NCBI RefSeq assembly: GCF_024054565.1
Contig: NZ_JAMXLR010000024.1
Span: 124,001 to 188,000, forward strand
DNA length: 64,000 nucleotides
Origin: Aeoliella straminimaris
GTDB lineage: Bacteria > Planctomycetota > Planctomycetia > Pirellulales > Lacipirellulaceae
Reading direction: 5' to 3'
Positions 55,408 through 63,296 of the stretch are shown piece by piece. Made by a program: the position numbers and the translations under genes. Below the pieces are notes generated by a model, which saw only the letters and a list, made by a program, of their open reading frames with translations, did no database searches and was not told where the DNA came from. Within the stretch, counting starts at the first letter, position 1, and each line of letters opens with the position of its first letter.

Positions 55408-56352
55408 TTACCGCGGTGGTCGTCTCCGGCCAGCAGGCTCGCGGCGCTCGAAGTCCGGCGATGGTGTGCCGCGGAAGGCGCGGGGAATGACCGGCCAGTC
55501 TTCGGTGAGAAAGTACGCGTAGGTGCCTTCGGGAAACTCGGGCGTCACGCATTGCCGGCCGTTACAGCCGTCGAGGTTGCCCGTGCCCGCGGCGTACCGG
55601 TAATCGGCGACGAACGTCCCATCGTAAGTGCCACCCGGTTGGTCGATGCCGCCTGGCCGCCGGCCCGACTTCAGGCGGTAGCTCGACTTGAGGGCGACAA
55701 TCTCCGAGTTGGCGTCGTCCGCCTTGCGGTATCCATACACTGCGTAGATGGGAAAACCATCGGCCGCCCAACCCACCAGCGGCGAGTGCTCCTTGTCGCT
55801 CAGCTTCACACGATCCAGCAAGGCTGTCGGCAGTCCGTGATAGTGATACGCGCCATTGGGCTGCACGTGGGCATGGCTCATATCGATACCCAGCCGAATG
55901 GCGCCTGACAGCGGTTCGTACTGCCACTGGCTGTCGCGCTGGCCAAGGTAGAATTCCGCCGCGCCGGGATCGAACAACACGCCATTAATCGCAATGCCAA
56001 ACGGCTGGTGATCTAGCGGGGTCAGGTCCACCGCGACTTTTGGATCGGCGGGCAAGCGGAACTCGTACCGTTGTGCCCGTAGCGAGTTGGGGTTGCTGCC
56101 GTTGGGGAATCGGCCCGTCTGGTGATCGGGCATGCCATTGGCGCGAATGACCCGATGCTCGCCCTCGATGCTTATGTGGACCTCAGATTTTTCTGGCGGC
56201 TGTGAGCGACTCGGTACCTTGCTCATCTTGCCGCGGGATTGGGTGACGTTGTGCCGACGCGTCGGTCGCTCGCGTGGCGACTGCGCGACAGCCGCCGTCA
56301 TGGCGACCAGCGTCAGCAGTCCTGCCAGACGTAAGGTAGTGGTTCGTCGCAT
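55408..56352 (-). CDS. Exported YHYH-domain protein
   Basis: 314 residues from ATG 56352, which has AGGA 8 nt upstream; an ATG at 56361 lies on top of that ribosome site and is less likely. The signal peptide is MRRTTTLRLAGLLTLVAMTA. The signature NGAYHYHGLP gives the domain its name and could bind metal. HSPLVGWAADGFPIYAVYG and LDGCNGRQCVTPEFP with two Cys are further conserved blocks. The family occurs in marine bacteria and algae with unknown function. Confidence 0.88.
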   Translation of the reverse strand: MRRTTTLRLAGLLTLVAMTAAVAQSPRERPTRRHNVTQSRGKMSKVPSRSQPPEKSEVHISIEGEHRVIRANGMPDHQTGRFPNGSNPNSLRAQRYEFRLPADPKVAVDLTPLDHQPFGIAINGVLFDPGAAEFYLGQRDSQWQYEPLSGAIRLGIDMSHAHVQPNGAYHYHGLPTALLDRVKLSDKEHSPLVGWAADGFPIYAVYGYRKADDANSEIVALKSSYRLKSGRRPGGIDQPGGTYDGTFVADYRYAAGTGNLDGCNGRQCVTPEFPEGTYAYFLTEDWPVIPRAFRGTPSPDFERREPAGRRRPPR

Positions 56353-56521
56353 GAGTTCCATCCTGTTTCTCTGTGAGTGCTGGCAATTCTGGAGCTAATG
56401 TACTAACCCTTGAAATGCAATTTGGTTCCGGCGCGAGGGGCGTACCACGCCCGGACACGTCGCTGCGAATAGGAGTATACTACAAACGAAAGCAATGTTG
56501 CCTGCATGGAGTCGCTGAGCC

Positions 56522-57055
56522 ATGAGTCATCGAAGCGAAAGAACCGCAGGCGGCATGGTTCTAAAGCTGATGCTGTGCATCGGGGTCTGGCCGGTAACAT
56601 TTGTGGCGGTAGTTCTCTTCTGGCGGCATGTCGACCGTGTTCAGGGGCAGCAGGAGGTGCAGGAGTTCATCCAGAGTCACCAGGCCATCGTCGCCGAACG
56701 ACGGAAGAATCCGAGAGTTTATGCTTTCGACGTCGCTGCGGATCAGGAGGACGATTCGCGGCTGCTGGTCGAGTGGGATGTAGCGGACAAGGAGACCTAT
56801 CTGATGTTGGACGACGACGTCAGCGGCTGGATCAATCTGTCGCAGACACCTACTTGGCGATGTAAAATGCGGTCGGATGAAGAACTGCCGAATGACTTCG
56901 GTGCGATGGCATTCGGCATGGGCGAACTGGGGGAGGCGTTGTTTCGTTTGAAAGTGGCAGTAGCGGTAGCAACTCTGGTCACGCTAGTCGTGCTGGCAGG
57001 CTGCTTAGTACAGCTTTGGTCCGCAGGAAAAACGCGGACGACCATCGTTGAGTAA
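56522..57055 (+). CDS. Bitopic membrane protein of unknown function
   Basis: 177 residues from ATG 56522. One membrane helix near the N-terminus (about 12-34) and one near the C-terminus (about 143-165) flank a hydrophilic domain with VYAFDVAADQEDDSRLLVEW, expected outside the membrane. No domain is recognised. A TATACT hexamer at 56476-56481 could be the -10. It is followed by two further small genes in the same direction. Confidence 0.65.
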   Translation: MSHRSERTAGGMVLKLMLCIGVWPVTFVAVVLFWRHVDRVQGQQEVQEFIQSHQAIVAERRKNPRVYAFDVAADQEDDSRLLVEWDVADKETYLMLDDDVSGWINLSQTPTWRCKMRSDEELPNDFGAMAFGMGELGEALFRLKVAVAVATLVTLVVLAGCLVQLWSAGKTRTTIVE

Positions 57056-57085
57056 TACTCCTCAAACGCCGATGTGGGCACTGCC

Positions 57086-57529
57086 ATGGATGAATCCAAC
57101 CCCTATCAATCGTCGGGCACTCGGTCGGAGCCGCAGGGCACCCCGCCGTCTGACGGCCCTCGATTGATGTTGGTGTTGCTCGGCACCTCGGTTGGCTGCG
57201 CGCTGGCTGCAGCTGTCGGGTACTGGGGGGCGATCTTTTTCGATTCGATTTCTCCAGCTCTAGTAGCAATGGCCGTGTTGCCTGCTGTTGGCAGCTGGTT
57301 GGCTGGTGTTCGCGATCCGGACCAATTGTTCAAGATCGCTGTCTATGGCGTGGTTGTCTGGCTGCTTTGTTTTTCGTTGCAGCCCGCCGTGGCGGGAAGA
57401 CTCCCGCCAGGGACGCCCAAAGTCAAGATTGGGTGGGTGGGCATTGCTTTCGCTCCATCCTCGCTGCTGGCGGTGATCGGTGCGGGGTTCGCATGTCGTA
57501 CACCGAAGGTGCGAGACTTAGACCGATGA
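57086..57529 (+). CDS. Small planctomycete-type membrane protein
   Basis: 147 residues from ATG 57086, which places the N-terminal MDESNPYQSS at the start, a pattern seen again and again in planctomycete membrane proteins. Helices are found at about 28-48, 51-70, 82-102 and 116-135. No enzymatic motif is visible. Its TGA stop overlaps the next ATG as ATGA, so translation of the following gene is likely coupled. Confidence 0.68.
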   Translation: MDESNPYQSSGTRSEPQGTPPSDGPRLMLVLLGTSVGCALAAAVGYWGAIFFDSISPALVAMAVLPAVGSWLAGVRDPDQLFKIAVYGVVVWLLCFSLQPAVAGRLPPGTPKVKIGWVGIAFAPSSLLAVIGAGFACRTPKVRDLDR

Positions 57530-57978
57530 GCAAGAAGGGGCTCCACTTGTCGACTCGGAAGCTCTCCTACTCGATGCGTGAAATTCTGATCGCGTTCGCG
57601 CTGTTGGCGGTCGCCATTTGCTGTTGGAAGGCGGCCGCAATGCTGCATGGCCGACTTTACGAGAGCGAGGAAGCAAGGCGACTCGCCCGAGTGCTCCGCT
57701 CGTTGAACGAGTCGCAACCAGCGCGCGACGTGGCGGCCCATCTCTCGCGCGGCGATGCTCGCTATGTTGCCTGCCGAGGCGAGTCCGGCGGTCCTGTCTT
57801 TCCGGGCATTTCCAAGGCGGAGTGGCCGGTGATCCAGGGATCGGGCAACTTCTGGGTGATCGATGGGAACGCCGGCGCAGCCGAATCTGGCTATCATCGA
57901 CAGCTTATCGACCGTGCATGGCAATACGCGCGGCGGTACAACGAAGAACTGCAGCGAAAAACAAAGAATCCACAGTAA
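57526..57978 (+). CDS. Membrane-anchored protein of unknown function
   Basis: 150 residues from ATG 57526, which shares ATGA with the preceding stop; ATG 57493 is also possible. One helix (ILIAFALLAVAICCWKAAAM, about 19-38) follows a basic start, giving a cytosol-in/periplasm-out topology. The outer domain has an Arg-rich helix and GSGNFWVIDGNAG. No family is recognised. Confidence 0.6.
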   Translation: MSKKGLHLSTRKLSYSMREILIAFALLAVAICCWKAAAMLHGRLYESEEARRLARVLRSLNESQPARDVAAHLSRGDARYVACRGESGGPVFPGISKAEWPVIQGSGNFWVIDGNAGAAESGYHRQLIDRAWQYARRYNEELQRKTKNPQ

Positions 57979-58007
57979 AATCAGCCGACTCCGGAAAGGG
58001 CAAGACC

Positions 58008-58484
58008 ATGCAGCGTATTGCTACTGGCAAGTTTTCGAGTATCGGGTGGCTGCTTCTGTCGCTGGTGTGCCTCGGGGGGTGCGACCCCCGATACGACGCC
58101 CGTCCGCTCAGTCCCGGGGCCACGCTGGAGGTCTGGACCATTTCGGCAACGTCGACGCCCAATTCGCGCGCGGCGGTGGACCCCACGAGTGGAGCACCAG
58201 TTTACCTGCAGTCGCCAGCGGTCATCTCGTCCAGCGACGTGCAAACCGTTGCGTTGGCCGACGGGCCCAATGGCACGCCAGGATTGCGCGTGACTTTGAA
58301 TGCTGCCGGCGCCAAAAAGCTGAAGGCCGTCACTACACCGGCCACGGGGCAGCAACTGGCGATCGTGGTTAATGGCCAAGTCGTGGTCATACCAACGGTG
58401 CGTTCTCAAATCTCGACCAGCTTCGAAGTGGTCAGCCAGGAGCTGGATGCAACCAAGTTGCTGGACGACCTGACCCGCGATTGA
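58008..58484 (+). CDS. Lipoprotein with SecD P1-head-like domain
   Basis: 158 residues from ATG 58008. The signal ends in CLGGC (Cys25), a lipobox. The mature domain (about 60-155) has SAVISSSDVQTVALAD-like strands (seen as SPAVISSSDVQTVALAD), LRVTLNAAGAKKLKAVTT, LAIVVNGQVVVIPTVRSQIS and a final helix. This is the pattern of the SecD P1 head, found as a stand-alone domain in lipoproteins too. There is no secD beside it. It may bind exported proteins, but this is inference. Confidence 0.7.
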   Translation: MQRIATGKFSSIGWLLLSLVCLGGCDPRYDARPLSPGATLEVWTISATSTPNSRAAVDPTSGAPVYLQSPAVISSSDVQTVALADGPNGTPGLRVTLNAAGAKKLKAVTTPATGQQLAIVVNGQVVVIPTVRSQISTSFEVVSQELDATKLLDDLTRD

Positions 58485-58584
58485 ACAAAGCATTCGCGGG
58501 ACTTGGAAGTCGACTCGCCGGGCGAATGCGAAGCGAATATACTCGGCTGCAGCACAGTCGGCACCACATGGAGGTCCTCCCCGC

Positions 58585-59019
58585 ATGCGCTATTCACTGC
58601 AACGAATGCTGGTCGCGATGACACTTGCTTCGGTTTACGCGGGCGTCGCCTTTGGGGCGCCGCACCTTTTGGCGGTGCTGTTGCTTGGCATAGCCAATGG
58701 CCTGATGCCCGCTGTTTACGCCGGCGGTGTGATCTACTCGCGACGCAGTTGGCGGGCATTTTGGATCGGTACGGCGGCCTGCGGGATGTTGCCGTCGCTC
58801 CTCGCCACCTGGGTGTATTTGCAGCTATTATTCGACTTCGAACTCGACGACTGGACGCGGCTGCTGGATAGATCCGACGACGCTGGCTTACTCGTGCTAC
58901 GAATATACACGGTGGCTATCCAACTGTTGCCACTTCTCGGAGGCGTGGCCTGCGTACTGATGCGGAGTCTGTTCAAGCCGCAGCGATCGATCATGCCCGA
59001 ATCGGGCGTGACCGAGTGA
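58585..59019 (+). CDS. Small planctomycete-type membrane protein
   Basis: 144 residues. The start MRYSLQRMLVAMTLASVYAG resembles the R(F/Y)SLR.LL...TL N-terminus common to many planctomycete membrane proteins of unknown function. Helices are seen at about 9-24, 26-48, 57-80 and 103-125. No motif suggests a reaction. It is convergent with larE. Confidence 0.68.
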   Translation: MRYSLQRMLVAMTLASVYAGVAFGAPHLLAVLLLGIANGLMPAVYAGGVIYSRRSWRAFWIGTAACGMLPSLLATWVYLQLLFDFELDDWTRLLDRSDDAGLLVLRIYTVAIQLLPLLGGVACVLMRSLFKPQRSIMPESGVTE

Positions 59020-59057
59020 GCTGGGCTAGATGAACTGGGCCAGATGAGCCGCGGCGG

Positions 59058-59897
59058 CTACTGCACTACCGGCAGCCCGGCATTCAAGCTGCCAGAACGG
59101 AAGCCGGCCAGATCGATGGTGATGTAACGGAAGCCCAGGTGCTGGAATTCCTCGTGCAGCCAGGCGCGGATGGCGGGTTCGGCCAGCGTCTCGATCGCTT
59201 CCAGCGGCACCTCGATGCGGGCCAGATCGCCATCGTGAAAACGGACACGGCATTCGCAGATGCCCAAACTGTGCAGTCGTTGCTCTGCCTGGTCGATCAT
59301 CCGCAGGCGCTCGGGCGTCACTTCCTGACCGTACGCCACGCGACTGGCCAGGCAGGGCGAAGGGGGTTTGTCCCACACTTCGAGATCCCAATAACGGGCA
59401 AGCGACCGCACGGCGTCCTTGTCGAGCTTGCACTCCACCAGCGGCGCGCGGACACCCGCTTTGTCTGCCGCCGCCAGGCCGGGGCGGTAGTCGCTCAGGT
59501 CCTCGGTGATCGTGCCGTTGGCGATGGCGGCAATGCCATGCGCTTCGGCATAACCTCGGAGCACTCCATACAATTCTTGTTTGCAGTGAAAGCAACGATT
59601 GGGAGAGTTGCTGACGTACTCGGAGTTTTCCATCTCCGCGGTCGCAATCTCGACATGTTGGATGCCGATGGATTTGGCCACGCGGCGTGCGATGTCGACT
59701 TCGCGCTTCGGAACGGCTGGGCCGATGCCAGTAACCGCCACAGCGCGCTCGCCCAGTGCCAGATGCGCGGCTTTTGACACCACAGCGCTGTCGACACCAC
59801 CGGAGTAGGCGACAACACAGCTTCCGTAGCTGCGGATGTTCGCGACTAATTGGTCGGCCAGCGAAACGACGGCAATGCTCGTTTTGTGCAGAATCAT
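59058..59897 (-). CDS. larE: ATP-dependent sacrificial sulfur transferase LarE
   Basis: 279 residues. The PP-loop SGGVDS (32-37) adenylates the nicotinic-acid-derived substrate. NRCFHCKQELY and KPPSPCLASRVAYGQEVT (shown by KPPSPCLASR) are the family signatures; the Cys of PCLAS is the sacrificial sulfur donor in Lactobacillus LarE. It makes the pincer thiocarboxyl groups of the nickel cofactor of lactate racemase. larA, larB and larC are not in the window. The ATG at 59897 is clear. Confidence 0.93.
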   Translation of the reverse strand: MILHKTSIAVVSLADQLVANIRSYGSCVVAYSGGVDSAVVSKAAHLALGERAVAVTGIGPAVPKREVDIARRVAKSIGIQHVEIATAEMENSEYVSNSPNRCFHCKQELYGVLRGYAEAHGIAAIANGTITEDLSDYRPGLAAADKAGVRAPLVECKLDKDAVRSLARYWDLEVWDKPPSPCLASRVAYGQEVTPERLRMIDQAEQRLHSLGICECRVRFHDGDLARIEVPLEAIETLAEPAIRAWLHEEFQHLGFRYITIDLAGFRSGSLNAGLPVVQ

Positions 59898-60032
59898 GGA
59901 TCGTTCGACTTGCGTCTTGAATAGATGCGAGCGGCCCCTGTCGCGCGAAGTAGCTTACCACAGGCGGAAATCCGCAGCTACCGGAGTTGGACTGATTGGG
60001 GATAAATAACTCCAGATTGTCTACCCCATCAT

Positions 60033-60833
60033 TCAGGGCAGCTGAGGGGGTTGAGGGTCCTCCAGCCGACGCAACTGGTCGCGGAGATCCGCTGCTTCTT
60101 CATAACGTTCCTCAGCGATGGCTTCTTCCAGTTGGCTACGGACTTGTTCGACGGGGTCGAGCGACTCGTCGTCGTCCTCGCCGCCGCCACCACTCTTGGT
60201 CACCACGTCCTTCCGCCAGCGGCGCAGGTACTGCAACTCGCCCAGTCGGTCGGCCTGGTTCTCCTGCCCGTAGTCGCCCAGAAACTCTTCCAAGCCGCGA
60301 ATGCCGGCATCGATCACGTTGATGGCGGCTTCCCACTCCTCCAAATCTACCAGGGGAGTGGCCACCGCGCGGGCGTGCATCATCGTCACGTAGGGGCGCC
60401 ATTGGTCAAACTGCAACTTGTCGCGATCGTTGCGAGCGTGATTGCGGACAAAGCGGAACAGGGCCAGATTGCGCGACGTATCGCGAGCGCACAATTCGTA
60501 GCGGCCAAGGTGCCAGAAGCTGAGATAGCGATGGTAGTACTGGACACCTTCGCGTAAGAGCTCGACGCAGTCTTCCGGTTCCAATAGATAGCGGGCGGCG
60601 TCGGGGTTGGCCTGGTCGTGCTGTTCTTGCTGCTGGCGGTGGTAATCGAGCCACGACTCGCAGTCGTTAACCCGCTGCCCATCCGGCCGCCCATCGACGT
60701 GCATCTGCAAAATGCCTAGGTCCAGCCGCAATTGAATTCGTTCGGTGCCATCGTCGGCCCGTATGCTCCGTACAGTGACTTCCTCGGGTTGGAAGGCCCA
60801 CTCACGGAGAATCGGATCAATATCTGGCGACAC
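60033..60833 (-). CDS. UVR-motif protein of unknown function
   Basis: 266 residues from a GTG at 60833 with GAAGG about 7 nt upstream. A strand-rich N-terminus (RIQLRLDLGILQMHVDGRPD) leads to a helical middle (tetratricopeptide-like look: YLSFWHLGRYELCARD, LEEWEAAINVIDAGI). A C-terminal UVR motif, EEAIAEERYEEAADLRDQL, corresponds to the UvrB-UvrC interaction helix pair. Such proteins occur in planctomycetes; a protein-contact role is likely, but DNA repair is not proven. Confidence 0.82.
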   Translation of the reverse strand: MSPDIDPILREWAFQPEEVTVRSIRADDGTERIQLRLDLGILQMHVDGRPDGQRVNDCESWLDYHRQQQEQHDQANPDAARYLLEPEDCVELLREGVQYYHRYLSFWHLGRYELCARDTSRNLALFRFVRNHARNDRDKLQFDQWRPYVTMMHARAVATPLVDLEEWEAAINVIDAGIRGLEEFLGDYGQENQADRLGELQYLRRWRKDVVTKSGGGGEDDDESLDPVEQVRSQLEEAIAEERYEEAADLRDQLRRLEDPQPPQLP

Positions 60834-60942
60834 GGCAAACCTTCAGGGTAAGTAGTTCAAGCAAGCTGGCACCACGACAGTGTCGCCGCGACACCCCAAT
60901 TATAGCCCGCAACTGCATATTGTGACAAAGGGCGATTGGGGC

Positions 60943-61719
60943 CTATTGTGCGAGCCACCAGGCCAACAGCGCCGGACCGCAGGCTAGTAGGGCCGCCACG
61001 GCGAACAGGATCCACAGGGGCAGCATTGCCAACGTGCGAAGTCGCGTGCCAACTCGCTGGACAACTTTTGTGGCAGCCATCGTAAAGGTATCCACTGCGT
61101 CCGCATATCCGGCAACTTCGCCAACAGTCGAACTCGTCAATTGTTCTATCCGCTTGTGTTGCTCCGCAACCTGAGGACTGCGCGATGCCCGCTTGATGAC
61201 CAGGGACACCGCCGAGCCAATCGTGCGGCGATACGCCCACAACAGCGGCCTGGCGAGCAGCCCGAAGGTCTTGCTGACCGCGCGTTCCACAGCGGGCATC
61301 AACACGCGCGAATGGACCTGATCGAACAGCTCTTCGCCAGTGGGTAAGGTGAGCGCGCCGGATCCGAGTTGCTGGTAGTCGTTGGCCGCGCGGCCAGTGA
61401 TTTCCAACGCTTGTTCCAGCAGCGATTGAATGTTTCCCAGTGCCGCGCGGACCACTCGCAGCAGGCCAAGCAGGGTGCCGAGTGCCACACTCGCCACCAG
61501 CGAGTAAATACTCACTGCGAGCCATGGCAGCAGCGAGAGTTCGGCGTACTCGCGAAGTAGCCCACATGCCACCAAAGCAAGCAGTCCCGTCACAATGGCC
61601 GTGGACAGCACTTTGCGTATGGCACCGGGTACGCTGATGAGATCGACCAGGTGGTCGACTAGTGCATCGGTGCGATATTTCGCCAGGTCGAGTTGTTTTG
61701 CGCGAGGAGGCGTTTCCAT
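60943..61719 (-). CDS. Membrane protein of unknown function
   Basis: 258 residues from ATG 61719, with GGAG about 6 nt upstream. The protein has helices at about 40-58 and 62-85, then an amphipathic region with Lys/Arg, and a final membrane helix pair near 230-258. No family is recognised. The middle helices (LLEQALEITGRAANDYQQLG) look like a coiled coil. The longer frame to 61830 is not supported. Confidence 0.62.
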   Translation of the reverse strand: METPPRAKQLDLAKYRTDALVDHLVDLISVPGAIRKVLSTAIVTGLLALVACGLLREYAELSLLPWLAVSIYSLVASVALGTLLGLLRVVRAALGNIQSLLEQALEITGRAANDYQQLGSGALTLPTGEELFDQVHSRVLMPAVERAVSKTFGLLARPLLWAYRRTIGSAVSLVIKRASRSPQVAEQHKRIEQLTSSTVGEVAGYADAVDTFTMAATKVVQRVGTRLRTLAMLPLWILFAVAALLACGPALLAWWLAQ

Positions 61720-61741
61720 ACGGACTCCAGGTAGCTGGCGG

Positions 61742-63058
61742 TTACAGCTCTCGCACGGTGATATCGCGGTACTGAACTTTACTGCCAACGTGGTTTTCGA
61801 GTTTGAACTTACCCCGCTCGGGTTGACCAAAATAGGGATGCAGTCGTGCGAACTTGCTTTGCTTGACGCGGTCGTGCCAATCGTCGGTCAGCAAATCATA
61901 CTCCAGCACCAGGTCCCCGTTCAGCCAGTGCTGCACATGATTCTCACGCACCACGATGCGGGTGTGGTTCCACTCGCCACAGGGGCGCACCGGTTTGCAG
62001 GCCACGGGGCCGTACAGATCGATGTTCGCGGCAGTGGAATGGTCGGCCGAAGGTTTGTAGCCCCGCGTCAGGTCGTCGGCCAACTGATACTCGGGGCCCA
62101 ACCAGATGTAGCGATAGTCGGCCACGCGGTAAAAGATGCCACCATTGCCTTTGCGGGGTAGCCGCCACTCGGCTTCAAACTCAAAGTCGCCAAAGTCTCG
62201 AGTGGTGAAGGCGTCTTCGCCCCAGCCTGTGACGGCCAGCGTACCGTCGACGATGCCCCACCCCTTGGGCGGTGCGTCACCCTCTTCGTTGGTCCAACCT
62301 TCCAGCGACTTGCCATCGAACAGCGTCGTCTGTGCGGGCACCTTTTCGTCCATCAGCTCCGCGACCTTCGATTCAATCGCTTCGGCCCAGCGGCGGTAGC
62401 CCTCGGGCGACAAGTGCAAGAAGTCGGGCATGATCTTCTTACTCAGCGTGTTGTCCTCTTCCAGGAAGACATGGCCGATATCCAGATAGTGAACGGTCTC
62501 CCAGTCGGCAAGTTTGCTGATGCCCTGATTCACTTCTTCGATCTTTGTGCGGTACGGATCGTCGGCCGCTTGGGCGCGGGGAAATACCCCCAGCAGTAGA
62601 ATCTTGGTTTCGGGGCACGCCTCTCGCACCGAATCGACGACGGCCGTGATTCCTTCGATGGTATCTGCCGGTCCAAACCGATTGCGCCCCAAATTGTTCG
62701 TGCCAATCATGATGACCGCCAACTTGGGCGACTGCCCGGCGAGGTTGCCGTTCTGGAGTCGGAAGACCACGTGCTGCGTCTGATCGCCTCCGATGCCCAG
62801 GTTGCCGGCGTTTCGTTTGCCGTAGAATTCCTTCCAGACTTCGCGACCCCCGCTTCGCCAGCCATCGGTGATCGAATCGCCGATGAACACCAGGTCCCAC
62901 TGGTTTTGTTTCGCTTGCTCGTTGAACGCTTCATGCCGCTTCATCCAGCGGTCGTCGCGTGGCGAGGGCTTCGTCGTGGCATCGGACGCCCAACCGCTGG
63001 GGCACAGACACAAGCTAGCAAGAACCAACGAGAATACCGACGCGTACATGGATCGCAT
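61742..63058 (-). CDS. Exported SGNH hydrolase fused to DUF1080
   Basis: 438 residues from ATG 63058; another ATG at 63049 is also possible. After a signal peptide (cleavage near GWA), an SGNH/GDSL hydrolase domain (about 45-235) shows FIGDSITDGW (Ser), GTNNLG (Asn) and DFLHLSPEGY (Asp/His). A DUF1080 domain (about 240-438) follows, with LFDGKSLEGW, EAEWRLPRKGNGGIFYRV and YRDITVREL. The pairing fits removal of an ester and cleavage of a modified glycan by one secreted protein. All catalytic residues of the esterase appear intact. Confidence 0.9.
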   Translation of the reverse strand: MRSMYASVFSLVLASLCLCPSGWASDATTKPSPRDDRWMKRHEAFNEQAKQNQWDLVFIGDSITDGWRSGGREVWKEFYGKRNAGNLGIGGDQTQHVVFRLQNGNLAGQSPKLAVIMIGTNNLGRNRFGPADTIEGITAVVDSVREACPETKILLLGVFPRAQAADDPYRTKIEEVNQGISKLADWETVHYLDIGHVFLEEDNTLSKKIMPDFLHLSPEGYRRWAEAIESKVAELMDEKVPAQTTLFDGKSLEGWTNEEGDAPPKGWGIVDGTLAVTGWGEDAFTTRDFGDFEFEAEWRLPRKGNGGIFYRVADYRYIWLGPEYQLADDLTRGYKPSADHSTAANIDLYGPVACKPVRPCGEWNHTRIVVRENHVQHWLNGDLVLEYDLLTDDWHDRVKQSKFARLHPYFGQPERGKFKLENHVGSKVQYRDITVREL

Positions 63059-63152
63059 GCTGGTTGCCCCTGAGGATACGGATGCCTGCAAAGATTGCCT
63101 AGTTTACCACCCAGCCGGTCTCCGTGCGACCAACCTCCCGGGGCATTTTGAG

Positions 63153-63176
63153 CGAGAAATCTTCCGAGAAATCTTC
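63153..63176. repeat. Perfect 12-bp tandem repeat upstream of recA
   Basis: CGAGAAATCTTC occurs twice in direct succession (63153-63164 and 63165-63176), 121 bp before the recA start. The flanks GAGC (63150-63153) and GCTC (63179-63182) form an imperfect inverted repeat around it. It may be a protein-binding site or part of a leader hairpin. No known LexA box was recognised in this gap. Confidence 0.6.
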
Positions 63177-63296
63177 TTGCTCGGCGTGGTGAACATCGAT
63201 ATAGTGTTTGTGCGTACAGATGGTCGTTGATGCCTCCTTCCCGGTCGCCCGCTTGCGTGCTACCTAACCTGTGATAAATAAAGAGGGAATTGAAAC

